Positions 30,424 to 40,371 of a DNA stretch of 64,000 nucleotides are shown here, in pieces. The notes below the pieces were generated by a model, which had not been told where the DNA came from, ran no database searches, and worked only from the letters and a program-made list of their open reading frames with translations. The number at the start of each line of letters is the position of its first letter. Position 1 is the first letter of the stretch. The DNA is taken from contig NZ_CP043474.1 of NCBI RefSeq assembly GCF_008329645.1, positions 3,286,001 to 3,350,000 of the forward strand, written 5' to 3'. The position numbers and the translations under genes were made by a program. Source of the stretch: Mycolicibacterium grossiae (GTDB lineage Bacteria; Actinomycetota; Actinomycetes; Mycobacteriales; Mycobacteriaceae).

Positions 30424-31035
30424 ATGACACGGACGAAGGCCACCGGCACGCGACACGCCGCACGGTCGCCGTTCGTCGTCGACGTGGCGCGCCTCGGCCG
30501 CAGGCCGGGCTCGGTGCAGGACCTGCACGAGACGGTCGAGGCGCCCGCACGCATCGGCGTCGAACTGGTGGCGATCGCCGCGGGTGCGCCCATCGACCTC
30601 GATCTGATCCTGCAGGCGGTGTCGGAGGGCGTGCTGGTGACCGGCACGGTGTCCGCGCCGACCACCGGCGAGTGCGCGCGCTGCCTCACCCCGGTGACGG
30701 GCCGGGTCGACATCGACCTGACCGAGCTGTTCGCCTACCCCGACAGCGTCACCGAGGCCACCACCGAGGCCGACGAGGTGGCCCGCGTCGGCGCCTCCGG
30801 CGTGCCGGACACCATCGACCTCGAACAGCCCATCGTCGACGCCGTCGGCCTGGCGCTGCCGTTCTCGCCGCTGTGCACCGAGGACTGCCAAGGGCTGTGC
30901 CCGGACTGCGGTGTACCGCTGGCCGAGGCGGAGCCCGGCCATCAGCACGACAAGATCGACCCGCGCTGGGCGAAGCTCGCCGCGATGCTCCCCACCGACC
31001 CCGACGGCGAGGTCTCCGACGGGGCCCGCGGGTGA
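30424..31035 (+). CDS. YceD/DUF177 family protein
   Basis: A 203-residue protein (Rv2926c-like). YceD-type proteins accompany ribosomal or 23S rRNA-processing genes; here rnc (RNase III) follows with a GTGA overlap, which fits a role in rRNA maturation or ribosome assembly (inference). C-terminal cysteines in [13 protein letters not shown] are typical and may bind zinc. The N-terminal 20 residues are basic ([14 protein letters not shown]). Start ATG 30424. Confidence 0.87.
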   Translation: MTRTKATGTRHAARSPFVVDVARLGRRPGSVQDLHETVEAPARIGVELVAIAAGAPIDLDLILQAVSEGVLVTGTVSAPTTGECARCLTPVTGRVDIDLTELFAYPDSVTEATTEADEVARVGASGVPDTIDLEQPIVDAVGLALPFSPLCTEDCQGLCPDCGVPLAEAEPGHQHDKIDPRWAKLAAMLPTDPDGEVSDGARG

Positions 31036-31775
31036 CGGCCGATCGGACGCCACTGCTCGACGCGCTGGGCGTGACGCTGCCCGAGGAGCTGCTCACCATC
31101 GCGCTCACCCACCGCAGCTACGCCTTCGAGAACGGCGGGCTGCCGACCAACGAGCGCCTGGAGTTCCTCGGTGACGCCGTCCTTGGCCTGCTCATCGCCG
31201 ACATCCTCATCCGCCGCCACCCCGACAGCCCCGAGGGTGAGCTGGCCAAGCTGCGCAACAGCATCGTCAATACCCAGGCGCTGGCGAGCGTCGGGCGCGG
31301 CCTCGCCGACACCGGGCTCGGGTCGTTCCTGCTGCTCGGCCGCGGCGAGGTCGTCACCGGCGGCGCGGACAAGGCCAGCATCCTCGCCGACGGCGTCGAG
31401 GCGCTGCTCGGTGCGGTGTACCTGGAACACGGCTTCGACGCGGCCCGCGGGGTGGTGCTGCGCCTGTTCGGCGGCCTGCTGGACGCGGCGCCGTCGCTCG
31501 GCGCCGCCCTGGAATGGAAGTCCAGCCTGCAGGAACTCACCGTCTCCCGCGGCCTCGGCGTTCCCAAGTACGTCGTGACCTCCGACGGCCCGGACCACGA
31601 CCGGGTCTTCACCGCCGCGGTGATCGTCAACGGCGAGGAGTACGGCTCCGGCGTCGGGACCACCAAGAAGGACGCCGAGATCAAGGCGGCCGCCCAGGCG
31701 TGGACCGCGCTGGACTCCGAGGCGGCGCAGCCGGGCCCGTCCGACGCCGCGGTGCCCGATATGCCCGATGCCTGA
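31032..31775 (+). CDS. rnc: Ribonuclease III
   Basis: Cuts double-stranded RNA, including the rRNA precursor. It has 247 residues. The catalytic signature is [13 protein letters not shown] with the second acidic cluster [15 protein letters not shown], and the C-terminal dsRNA-binding domain is about 155-225 ([20 protein letters not shown]). GTG 31032 overlaps the upstream stop. Its end overlaps mutM by 8 nt. Confidence 0.96.
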   Translation: MTADRTPLLDALGVTLPEELLTIALTHRSYAFENGGLPTNERLEFLGDAVLGLLIADILIRRHPDSPEGELAKLRNSIVNTQALASVGRGLADTGLGSFLLLGRGEVVTGGADKASILADGVEALLGAVYLEHGFDAARGVVLRLFGGLLDAAPSLGAALEWKSSLQELTVSRGLGVPKYVVTSDGPDHDRVFTAAVIVNGEEYGSGVGTTKKDAEIKAAAQAWTALDSEAAQPGPSDAAVPDMPDA

Positions 31776-32625
31776 GCTGCCCGAGGTCGAGGTCGTACGC
31801 CGCGGGCTCGACGCCCACGTCACCGGCCGCAGGATCACCGCCGTGCGCGTGCACCATCCGCGCGCCGTGCGCCGGCACGAGGCCGGGCCCGCCGACATGA
31901 CCGCCCGCCTGCTCGATGCCGAGATCGTCGGCACCGGCCGGCGCGGCAAGTTCCTGTGGCTGGTGCTCGGCGGCAACCGCCCGCGCGAGGCCCTCGTGGT
32001 GCACCTCGGGATGAGCGGCCAGATGCTGCTGGGACCGGTCGCCCGCACCGAACACCTGCGCATCGCCACGCTGCTGGACGACGGCCTGTCGCTGAGCTTC
32101 GTCGACCAGCGCACGTTCGGCGGCTGGATGCTGTCCGACATGGTCACCGTCGACGGCACCGAGCTGCCCGAGCCGGTCGCGCACATCGCGCGTGACCCGC
32201 TCGACCCGCTGTTCGACCGCGACGCCGTCGTGAATGCATTGCGGCGCAAGCACTCCGAGATCAAGCGGCAGCTGCTCAACCAGACCGTGGTGTCGGGCAT
32301 CGGCAACATCTACGCCGACGAGGCGCTGTGGCGGGCCAAGGTGAACGGCGCCCGGCTCGCCGAGGCGTTGAGCAGGCCGAAACTCGCGGCGATCCTCGAC
32401 CACGCCGCCGACGTCATGCGCGACGCGCTGGGACAGGGCGGCACGTCGTTCGACTCGCTGTACGTGAACGTCAACGGCGAGTCCGGGTACTTCGACCGCT
32501 CCCTGGACGCCTACGGCCGCGAGGGCGAACCGTGCCGGCGCTGCGGCGCGGTGATGCGTCGCGACAAGTTCATGAACCGCTCGTCGTTCTACTGCCCGAA
32601 ATGCCAGCCCCGCCCGCGTGGTTGA
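31768..32625 (+). CDS. mutM: Formamidopyrimidine-DNA glycosylase
   Basis: Bifunctional glycosylase/AP lyase for 8-oxoguanine. It has 285 residues. The catalytic N-terminus is [14 protein letters not shown] (P1-E2 after Met removal), with K57-type lysine in [10 protein letters not shown], the H2TH region [17 protein letters not shown] and the C4 zinc finger [20 protein letters not shown]. It works with MutT1 and Ung, also in the window, against oxidised bases. It overlaps rnc by 8 nt. Confidence 0.97.
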   Translation: MPELPEVEVVRRGLDAHVTGRRITAVRVHHPRAVRRHEAGPADMTARLLDAEIVGTGRRGKFLWLVLGGNRPREALVVHLGMSGQMLLGPVARTEHLRIATLLDDGLSLSFVDQRTFGGWMLSDMVTVDGTELPEPVAHIARDPLDPLFDRDAVVNALRRKHSEIKRQLLNQTVVSGIGNIYADEALWRAKVNGARLAEALSRPKLAAILDHAADVMRDALGQGGTSFDSLYVNVNGESGYFDRSLDAYGREGEPCRRCGAVMRRDKFMNRSSFYCPKCQPRPRG

Positions 32626-32660
32626 GCGGTGCGGGGATACGAGAAGGGATCGGAGGCCAC

Positions 32661-33062
32661 ATGACCGAATTGTGGGTGGAGCGCACCGGGGTGCGCCGCT
32701 ACACCGGCAAGAGCAGCAGGGGCGCGGAGGTGCTCGTCGGCTCCGAGGACGTCGAAGGGGTCTTCACCCCCGGTGAGTTGCTGAAGATCGCACTCGCGGC
32801 GTGCAGCGGTATGTCGAGCGACCATCCGCTGCGCAGCCGCCTCGGCGACGATTACCAGACCACCATTCGCGTCTCCGGGCCCGCCGACCGCGACCAGGAG
32901 CGCTACCCGCTGCTCGAGGAGAGCATGGAGATCGACCTGTCCGGTCTCTCCGAAGCCGAGGTGGCCAAGCTGCGGACCATCGTGGAGCGGTCGATCGACA
33001 GGGTGTGCACCGTCGGGCGGACGCTGAAGTCCGGCACCGAGGTGCGCTTCGAGATCTCGTGA
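32661..33062 (+). CDS. OsmC/Ohr-family protein
   Basis: A 133-residue protein (Rv2923c-like). The two redox cysteines of the family are present in [14 protein letters not shown] and [12 protein letters not shown]. OsmC/Ohr proteins reduce organic hydroperoxides. ATG 32661 follows CGGAGG (32651-32656). The stop overlaps the acyP start as GTGA. Its exact substrate is not predictable. Confidence 0.88.
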   Translation: MTELWVERTGVRRYTGKSSRGAEVLVGSEDVEGVFTPGELLKIALAACSGMSSDHPLRSRLGDDYQTTIRVSGPADRDQERYPLLEESMEIDLSGLSEAEVAKLRTIVERSIDRVCTVGRTLKSGTEVRFEIS

Positions 33063-33349
33063 GTGCGTCCGACGCCGACGACGTCCGGCTGAGCGCCTGG
33101 GTGCACGGCCACGTGCAGGGCGTCGGGTTCCGGTGGTGGACGCGGGCCCGGGCCCTGGAACTCGGGCTCACCGGCTTCGCCGCCAACAAGCCCGACGGTC
33201 GCGTGCACGTCATCGCCCAGGGCCGCCGCGACGCATGCGAGCAGCTGCTCGACGCCCTGCGCGGCGAGGCCACGCCGGGCCGGGTCGACACGGTGGTCGA
33301 GGACTGGTCGAGCGCAGGTCAGCCCTTCGACGGCTTCGTCGAGAGGTGA
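33059..33349 (+). CDS. acyP: Acylphosphatase
   Basis: Small enzyme (96 residues) that hydrolyses acyl phosphates. The family motifs are [16 protein letters not shown], with the catalytic arginine, and [12 protein letters not shown], with the catalytic asparagine. GTG 33059 overlaps the stop of the OsmC gene. It precedes smc, which has its own promoter. Confidence 0.94.
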   Translation: MSASDADDVRLSAWVHGHVQGVGFRWWTRARALELGLTGFAANKPDGRVHVIAQGRRDACEQLLDALRGEATPGRVDTVVEDWSSAGQPFDGFVER

Positions 33350-33372
33350 CCGCCGGGCACCACGCCGGAAGG

Positions 33373-33378
33373 TAGGGT
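33373..33378 (+). promoter_or_regulatory. -10 box before smc
   Basis: TAGGGT lies 8 nt before ATG 33387, consistent with a leaderless or 1-2 nt leader start. Confidence 0.5.
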
Positions 33379-33386
33379 CACACGCC

Positions 33387-36300
33387 ATGCATCTGAAGAG
33401 TCTGACGCTGAAGGGCTTCAAGTCCTTCGCCTCGCCGACGACTCTGCGCTTCGAGCCGGGCATCACCTGCGTGGTGGGGCCGAACGGTTCGGGCAAGTCG
33501 AACGTCGTGGACGCCCTCACGTGGGTGATGGGCGAGCAGGGCGCCAAGACGCTGCGCGGCGGGAAGATGGAGGACGTCATCTTCGCCGGCACGTCGTCGC
33601 GCGCGCCGCTGGGCCGCGCCGAGGTGACGCTGACGATCGACAACTCCGACAACGCCCTGCCCATCGAGTACTCCGAGGTGTCGATCACCCGGCGGATGTT
33701 CCGCGACGGCGCGGGGGAGTACGAGATCAACGGCAGCGGCTGCCGTCTGATGGACGTGCAGGAGCTGCTGAGCGACTCGGGCATCGGGCGGGAGATGCAC
33801 GTCATCGTCGGTCAGGGCAAGCTCTCGGAGATCCTCGAATCGCGCCCCGAGGACCGGCGCGCCTTCATCGAGGAAGCCGCCGGGGTGCTCAAGCACCGCA
33901 AGCGCAAGGAGAAGGCGCTCCGCAAGCTGGACTCGATGCAGGCCAACCTCGCCCGGTTGACCGACCTCACCACCGAACTGCGCCGCCAGCTCAAGCCGCT
34001 CGGCAGGCAGGCCGAGATGGCGCGGCGCGCGCAGACCATCCAGGCCGACCTCCGCGATGCGCGCCTGCGGTTGGCCGCCGACGACCTGGTCACCCGGCAG
34101 GCCGAATTCGACGACACGAACCAGGCGGAGACGACGCTGCGCCGCGAACACGGCGAGGTGACCACCCGGCTGGAGGCCGCCGCCATCGAACTCGACGCAC
34201 ACGAGGCGGCGGTGGCCGGACTGTCCGAACGCGCCGAAGCCGCCCAGCAGACGTGGTTCCGGCTGTCGTCGCTGGCCGAGCGGGTCGGCGCCACCATCCG
34301 CATCGCCCGCGACCGCGCCCAGATGCTCGACGCCGACCCCGACCGCTCACCGGGCGCCGACCCCGAGGCCCTCGACGCCGAGGCCGACGAGGTCGCCGAA
34401 CACGAACGCGAACTCCTCGAAGACCTCGAGGAGTGCCGACTGCGGCTGGAGACCGCCCGCGAGGAACTCGCCGAGCGCGAACGCGTCGCCGCCGAGGCCG
34501 AACGCGCGCACCTGGCCGCCGCGCGCGCCGAGGCCGACCGCCGCGAGGGCGTGGCCCGTCTCGCCGGTCAGGTCGACACCATGCGCACCCGGGTCGAATC
34601 CACCGACGAGGGCGTGGCCCGCCTGACGGTCGGCATCGAGGAGGCCGCCACCCGCACCCAGGCGGCCAGGGCCGAGTTCGAGACCGTGCAGAGCCGCGTC
34701 GGCGAACTCGACGCCGGCGAGGCCGGCCTCGACGAACACCACGATCGCACCGTCGCCGCCCTGCGCCTGGCCGACGAGCGGGTCGCCGAACTGCAGGCGG
34801 CCGAGCGCAGCGCCGAACGCCAGGTCGCCTCACTGCGCGCCCGCATCGAAGCGCTCGCGGTCACCCTGGACCGCCGCGACGGTGCCGCGTGGCTGCGGGA
34901 CCACCGCGGCGACGCCGGCCTGTTCGGGTCGGTCGCGACGCTGGTCAAGGTGCGCGCGGGACACGAGGTGGCGATCGCCGCCGTCCTCGGCGCCGCGGCC
35001 GACGCGCTGGCCGCCGACGACTTCGGCACCGCGCGCGACGCCGTGGCCGCCCTGAAGGAGGCCGACGGCGGACGCGCCGCGCTGCTGCTCGGCGACTGGC
35101 CGGAGGATCTGGCCGCGCACCGCGGCAGCGGTGACCTGCCCGACGGCGCGACGTGGGCGCTGGACCTGGTGGACGTCCCGGCGCGGCTGCGCGGCGCCGT
35201 CACCGCACTGCTCGGCGACGTCGCCGTGGTGACGGACCTCGCGGCCGCCCAGCGGCTCGTCGCCCAGCGCCCCCGGCTACGCGCGGTGACCGCCGACGGC
35301 GACCTCCTGGGCGCCGGCTGGGTGACCGGCGGCTCGGACCGCAAGCCCAGCACGCTGGAGATCTCGTCGGCCATCGACACCGCGACGGCCGACCTCGAGC
35401 GTGCCGAACGCCAGGTCGACGAACTCGCGGCGGCGCTGGCCGGCGCCCTGACCGAGCAGCGCGCCCGTCAGGACGCCGCCGAACAGGCGCTCGCCGCGCT
35501 CAACGAGTCGGACGCCGCCATCTCGTCGATCTACGAACAGCTCGGCCGGCTCGGCCAGGAGGCCCGCATCGCCGACGAGGAGTGGCAGCGCCTCATCCGG
35601 CAGCGCGAGGAACTCGAAGCAGGACGGACGCGGACCGTCGAGGAACTGACCGCCCTGGAGGAGCGCCTGCACAACGCGCAGCAGGCACCCACGCTGGAGG
35701 CCGCGCCGGTGGACCGGCAGACCTCGACCGCAGCCGCCGAGATGGCCCGGGCGGTCGAGGTCGAGGCTCGCCTCGCCGTCCGCACCGCCGAGGAGCGCGC
35801 CAATGCCGTTCGCGGACGGGCGGATTCGCTGCGCCGCGCCGCGGCTGCCGAACGCGAGGCCCGGGAGCGGGCGCGCCGGGCGAAGGAGGCCCGCGAGCGC
35901 GCCGCCCGCGTCGCCGCCGCCGTCGAGGACGCCGGCCGGCTGGTCGCCGCCCGGCTCGCCGAGGCGGTGGCCGTCGCGTCGCGCACCCGCGACCAGCTCG
36001 CCGAGGAGCGCCGCGTGCGCAGCGAGGGGCTGGCCCGCGCGCGGACCCAGGTGAACGAACTCGGTGCGCGGCTCACGACGCTGACCGACGCGCTGCACCG
36101 CGACGAGGTGGCCAAGGCGCAGGCCGCCCTGCGCATCGAACAGCTCGAAGCGCAGGTACTCGACCAGTTCGGCATGGCGGTCGCCGACCTCGTCGCCGAG
36201 TACGGGCCGCAGGTGCCGCTGCCGCCGACCGAGCTGGAGATGACCGAGTACGAGCAGGCCCGCGAACGCGGCGAGCAGGTCGTGGAGCCGGCCCCGATGC

Positions 36301-36980
36301 CCTTCGACCGGCCGACCCAGGAGCGGCGGGCCAAGAAGGCCGAACGCGAGCTGGCCGAACTCGGTCGGGTGAATCCACTGGCGCTCGAGGAGTTCGCGGC
36401 GCTCGAGGAGCGCTACACCTTCCTGTCGACGCAGCTCGAGGACGTCAAGGCTGCGCGCAAGGACCTGCTGGACGTCATCTCCGACGTGGACGACCGCATC
36501 CTGCGGGTATTCACCGAGGCCTACGCCGACGTCGAGCGCGAGTTCACCGGCGTGTTCGCGTCGCTGTTCCCCGGCGGTGAGGGTCGGCTGCTGCTGACCA
36601 ACCCCGACGACATGCTGACCACCGGCATCGAGGTCGAGGCCCGACCGCCCGGCAAGAAGGTCAAGCGGCTGTCGCTGCTCTCCGGCGGCGAGAAGTCGCT
36701 GACCGCGGTCGCCATGCTGGTGGCGATCTTCCGGGCGCGGCCGTCGCCGTTCTACATCATGGACGAAGTCGAGGCCGCGCTCGACGACGTCAACCTGCGC
36801 CGGCTGCTCGGGCTGTTCGAGCAGCTGCGGGAACGCTCGCAGCTCATCGTCATCACCCACCAGAAGCCGACCATGGAGATCGCCGACGCGCTCTACGGCG
36901 TCACCATGCAGGGCGACGGCATCACGCAGGTCATCTCGCAGCGCATGCGCGGCCAGGAACTGGTAGCGCCCGCGGGCTGA
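33387..36980 (+). CDS. smc: Chromosome segregation protein SMC
   Basis: Condensin ATPase, 1197 residues. Walker A is GPNGSGKS (31-38). Two long coiled coils flank a hinge at about 505-640 ([17 protein letters not shown]). The C-terminal head has the signature [15 protein letters not shown] near 1096 and Walker [17 protein letters not shown]. The gene is complete. Between-arm coiled coils are rich in Arg, Glu and Ala, and these give many shadow frames. ScpA/ScpB are not in this window. Confidence 0.97.
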   Translation: MHLKSLTLKGFKSFASPTTLRFEPGITCVVGPNGSGKSNVVDALTWVMGEQGAKTLRGGKMEDVIFAGTSSRAPLGRAEVTLTIDNSDNALPIEYSEVSITRRMFRDGAGEYEINGSGCRLMDVQELLSDSGIGREMHVIVGQGKLSEILESRPEDRRAFIEEAAGVLKHRKRKEKALRKLDSMQANLARLTDLTTELRRQLKPLGRQAEMARRAQTIQADLRDARLRLAADDLVTRQAEFDDTNQAETTLRREHGEVTTRLEAAAIELDAHEAAVAGLSERAEAAQQTWFRLSSLAERVGATIRIARDRAQMLDADPDRSPGADPEALDAEADEVAEHERELLEDLEECRLRLETAREELAERERVAAEAERAHLAAARAEADRREGVARLAGQVDTMRTRVESTDEGVARLTVGIEEAATRTQAARAEFETVQSRVGELDAGEAGLDEHHDRTVAALRLADERVAELQAAERSAERQVASLRARIEALAVTLDRRDGAAWLRDHRGDAGLFGSVATLVKVRAGHEVAIAAVLGAAADALAADDFGTARDAVAALKEADGGRAALLLGDWPEDLAAHRGSGDLPDGATWALDLVDVPARLRGAVTALLGDVAVVTDLAAAQRLVAQRPRLRAVTADGDLLGAGWVTGGSDRKPSTLEISSAIDTATADLERAERQVDELAAALAGALTEQRARQDAAEQALAALNESDAAISSIYEQLGRLGQEARIADEEWQRLIRQREELEAGRTRTVEELTALEERLHNAQQAPTLEAAPVDRQTSTAAAEMARAVEVEARLAVRTAEERANAVRGRADSLRRAAAAEREARERARRAKEARERAARVAAAVEDAGRLVAARLAEAVAVASRTRDQLAEERRVRSEGLARARTQVNELGARLTTLTDALHRDEVAKAQAALRIEQLEAQVLDQFGMAVADLVAEYGPQVPLPPTELEMTEYEQARERGEQVVEPAPMPFDRPTQERRAKKAERELAELGRVNPLALEEFAALEERYTFLSTQLEDVKAARKDLLDVISDVDDRILRVFTEAYADVEREFTGVFASLFPGGEGRLLLTNPDDMLTTGIEVEARPPGKKVKRLSLLSGGEKSLTAVAMLVAIFRARPSPFYIMDEVEAALDDVNLRRLLGLFEQLRERSQLIVITHQKPTMEIADALYGVTMQGDGITQVISQRMRGQELVAPAG

Positions 36981-37018
36981 GCGCCGCACGCGGGCGTATC
37001 GCCGCCGACGCGTCCTGA

Positions 37019-37024
37019 GACAAT
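37019..37024 (+). promoter_or_regulatory. -10 box of ftsY (leaderless)
   Basis: GACAAT lies 6 nt before GTG 37031 (gap GGCCGC), with no ribosome-binding site. Confidence 0.5.
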
Positions 37025-37030
37025 GGCCGC

Positions 37031-38422
37031 GTGACCCAGACTCTGCCGCCAGCCCTCTGGATCGCCATCGCGGTGATCGCCGTCCTGGTCGTCGTCGCGT
37101 TGGTCGTCGGACTGGTGCGCTACCGCAGGCGCCGCATCAGCCTGACGCCGCCCGACGGCACCACCCCGATCGACCGCTCCGGCGGCTACAAGGCGTCCTC
37201 GGGCATCACGTTCAGCCAGACGACGACCGCGCCGCCTCCCGCCCAGCCCGCCGAGCGGATCGACACCAGCGGGCTGCCGGCCGTCGGCGACGACGCCACC
37301 GTCCCGCGCGATGCCCCGAAGCGGACCATCGCGAACGTCACGCTGCCCGAGCCGGTCGACACCGCGCCGCCGACGGTGCCCGAGACGCCCGCGCCGCAGG
37401 CGCCCGCAGCACCCGCGCCGGAGGCGCCCGAGACACTCGCCCCGGAGGCGCCCGCAGCTCCGGAGACCGCCGCACCGCCGGCACCGGAGATCGAGCCGAT
37501 CGCGCCGGCCGAGGGCCGCCTCGAACGCCTGCGCGGCCGGCTCGCCAAGTCACAGGGCGCGCTGGGCCGCAGCATGCTTGGTCTGCTGGGCGGCGGCGAC
37601 CTCGACGAGGACTCCTGGGAGGCCATCGAGGACGTGCTGCTGATCGCCGACCTCGGGCCGGTGGTCACCCAGTCCGTGGTCGCGTCGCTGCGCAGCAGGA
37701 TGGCCAGCAGCACCGTCCGCACCGAGGCCGACGCCCGCGCGGTGCTGCGCGACGTGCTGATCACCGAGCTGCACCCGGAGATGGACCGCTCGATCCGCGC
37801 GCTGCCGCACGCCGACAAGCCGTCGGTGCTGCTGGTGGTGGGCGTCAACGGGACCGGCAAGACCACCACCGTTGGCAAGCTGGCCCGCGTCCTGGTGGCC
37901 GACGGCCGGCGCGTCGTGCTCGGCGCGGCGGACACGTTCCGCGCCGCCGCGGCCGATCAGCTGCAGAGCTGGGCCGCGCGGGTGGGCGCGGAGGTCGTGC
38001 GCGGGCCCGAGGGCGCCGACCCGGCGTCGGTCGCCTTCGACGCGGTCGACAAGGGCATCGCCACCGGCGCGGACGTCGTCGTCGTGGACACGGCCGGCCG
38101 GCTGCACACCAAGACCGGTCTGATGGACGAACTCGGCAAGGTCAAGCGCGTGGTCGGCAAGCGTGCGGAGGTCGACGAGGTGCTGCTGGTGCTCGACGCG
38201 ACCATCGGTCAGAACAGCCTTCCGCAGGCGCGCGTCTTCGCCGAGGTGGTCGACATCACCGGGGTGGTGCTCACCAAGCTCGACGGAACGGCCAAGGGCG
38301 GGATCGTGTTCCGCGTGCAGCAGGAACTCGGCGTGCCGGTGAAGCTCGTCGGATTGGGCGAGGGGCCGGACGATTTGGCGCCGTTCGAGGCCGCCGCGTT
38401 CGTCGACGCCCTCCTGGGGTGA
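37031..38422 (+). CDS. ftsY: Signal recognition particle receptor FtsY
   Basis: SRP receptor that docks ribosomes to the Sec translocon. In 463 residues it has an N-terminal membrane helix (about 9-29), a Pro/Ala/Glu-rich linker (about 60-165) with repeats of APEAPE type, then the NG GTPase domain: G1 VNGTGKTTTVGKLA near 271, ADTFRAAAADQL, VDTAGRL and LTKLDGTAKGG. Ffh, its partner, is also in the window. GTG 37031 is used. Confidence 0.96.
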   Translation: MTQTLPPALWIAIAVIAVLVVVALVVGLVRYRRRRISLTPPDGTTPIDRSGGYKASSGITFSQTTTAPPPAQPAERIDTSGLPAVGDDATVPRDAPKRTIANVTLPEPVDTAPPTVPETPAPQAPAAPAPEAPETLAPEAPAAPETAAPPAPEIEPIAPAEGRLERLRGRLAKSQGALGRSMLGLLGGGDLDEDSWEAIEDVLLIADLGPVVTQSVVASLRSRMASSTVRTEADARAVLRDVLITELHPEMDRSIRALPHADKPSVLLVVGVNGTGKTTTVGKLARVLVADGRRVVLGAADTFRAAAADQLQSWAARVGAEVVRGPEGADPASVAFDAVDKGIATGADVVVVDTAGRLHTKTGLMDELGKVKRVVGKRAEVDEVLLVLDATIGQNSLPQARVFAEVVDITGVVLTKLDGTAKGGIVFRVQQELGVPVKLVGLGEGPDDLAPFEAAAFVDALLG

Positions 38423-38438
38423 CCGCGCGAGCAGGTGG

Positions 38439-38486
38439 TTAACGTCACCGAAACGCAAAGGGCCGATCCGTTCACCTCCGCGAAAC
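38439..38486 (+). promoter_or_regulatory. Two GlnR-like boxes upstream of amt
   Basis: Box 1 TTAAC-n6-GAAAC (38439-38454) and box 2 TTCAC-n6-GAAAC (38471-38486) each match the actinobacterial GlnR pattern GTnAC-n6-GnAAC in 9 of 10 positions counting N. They are 16 nt apart, so their starts differ by 32 nt, three helical turns. GlnR is known to activate amtB-glnB-glnD in M. smegmatis under nitrogen limitation. Binding here is inferred. Confidence 0.65.
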
Positions 38487-38579
38487 GCCGCTGCGTCGTC
38501 GGCGAAACAACCACTGCGCATTGTCTTGGCCTAGGTCACCGGTGATCAACCGTGGCATGGGCGAAGGAGGAAATCGCGA

Positions 38580-39914
38580 GTGGACCAATTCCCGACGCTG
38601 GGGTTGCCGGATACCGGCGACACGGCATGGATGTTGGCGAGTGCGGCGCTGGTGTTGTTGATGACGCCGGGCCTGGCGTTCTTCTACGGCGGCATGGTCC
38701 GCGCCAAGGGCGTGCTCAACATGATCATGATGAGCGTGAGCGCCATGGGCGTGGTCACGGTGCTCTGGGCGCTGTACGGCTACTCGATGGCCTTCGGCGA
38801 GGACAAGTTCAACCTGTTCGGTGATCCCACCCAGTTCTTCGGACTGAAGGGCCTCATCGGCGGCAACGGCGCGGCCGAGGTCGTCCCCGATGCGTCGGCC
38901 GGCGTGGAAGCCGCCGCGGCGGTGAACATCCCGCTCGTCGGCACGCTGCCGGCCACGGTGTTCGTGGCCTTCCAGCTGATGTTCGCCATCATCACCGTCG
39001 CGCTGATCTCGGGCGCCGTCGCCGACCGCATCAAGTTCGGCGGCTGGCTGCTGTTCGCCGGCCTGTGGGCGACGCTGGTGTACTTCCCGGTGGCGCACTG
39101 GGTCTTCTCCTTCGACGGCGTCACCGCCGAGACCGGCGGCTGGATCGCCAACAAGCTCGCCGCGGTGGACTTCGCGGGCGGCACCGCGGTGCACATCAAC
39201 GCCGGCACCGCCGGTCTGGTCCTCGCGATCATCCTCGGCAAGCGCCGCGGCTGGCCGGGCACGCCGATGCGGCCGCACAACCTGCCGTTCGTGATGCTGG
39301 GCGCCGGTCTGCTGTGGTTCGGCTGGTACGGCTTCAACGCGGGTTCGGCGACCTCGTCCAACGGTGCGGCCGGTTCGACGTTCGTCACCACCACCATCGC
39401 CACGGCCGCCGCGATGCTGGCCTGGCTGCTCACCGAACGCATCCGCGACGGGCACGCCACGTCCCTGGGCGCCGCGTCGGGCATCGTGGCGGGCCTGGTC
39501 GCCATCACGCCGTCCTGCTCCTCGGTGAACGTGCTGGGCGCCTTGATCATCGGCGTCGTCGCCGGCGTGTTGTGTGCGCTGGCCGTCGGTCTGAAGTTCA
39601 AGTTCGGCTTCGACGACTCGCTCGACGTCGTCGGCGTGCACCTCGTCGGCGGTATCGTCGGCACGCTGCTCGTCGGGCTGGTCGCCACCCCGGAGGCGGT
39701 GGCCGGTGTGTCCGGCCTGTTCTACGGTGGCGGTTTCGACCAGCTGTGGCGTCAGGCCGTCGGTGCCGGTGCGGTACTGCTGTACTCGGCGATCGGCACG
39801 GCCGTCGTGGCGCTCATCGTGAAGTTCACGGTGGGTCTGCGGCTCGAGGCGGAGGACGAGCACAACGGCATCGACGAGGCCGAGCATGCGGAAACCGCTT
39901 ACGAACTGGCTTGA
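38580..39914 (+). CDS. amt: Ammonium transporter
   Basis: AmtB-type channel of 444 residues with about 11 membrane helices. The twin histidines lie in VAHWVFS and VVGVHLVGG. Other motifs are TPGLAFFYGGMVRAK and FGWYGFNAGSA. GTG 38580 follows GAAGGAGG (38562-38569). It heads the nitrogen operon: glnB starts 42 nt later and encodes the PII protein that blocks the channel. The GlnR-like boxes lie about 95-140 nt upstream. Confidence 0.96.
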   Translation: MDQFPTLGLPDTGDTAWMLASAALVLLMTPGLAFFYGGMVRAKGVLNMIMMSVSAMGVVTVLWALYGYSMAFGEDKFNLFGDPTQFFGLKGLIGGNGAAEVVPDASAGVEAAAAVNIPLVGTLPATVFVAFQLMFAIITVALISGAVADRIKFGGWLLFAGLWATLVYFPVAHWVFSFDGVTAETGGWIANKLAAVDFAGGTAVHINAGTAGLVLAIILGKRRGWPGTPMRPHNLPFVMLGAGLLWFGWYGFNAGSATSSNGAAGSTFVTTTIATAAAMLAWLLTERIRDGHATSLGAASGIVAGLVAITPSCSSVNVLGALIIGVVAGVLCALAVGLKFKFGFDDSLDVVGVHLVGGIVGTLLVGLVATPEAVAGVSGLFYGGGFDQLWRQAVGAGAVLLYSAIGTAVVALIVKFTVGLRLEAEDEHNGIDEAEHAETAYELA

Positions 39915-40295
<381 letters not shown>

Positions 40296-40371
40296 TGCGC
40301 GGCTGATCCCGGCACCGTCCCCCGACCATGCACCAGGCAACGATCGACAGCACCGGAGGGAACGGGCCGAG

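Noticed and set aside
37380..37500. Pro/Ala repeats in ftsY as a possible separate gene or insertion
   Set aside because: They are in frame in the FtsY linker, where mycobacterial FtsY proteins normally have a low-complexity region.
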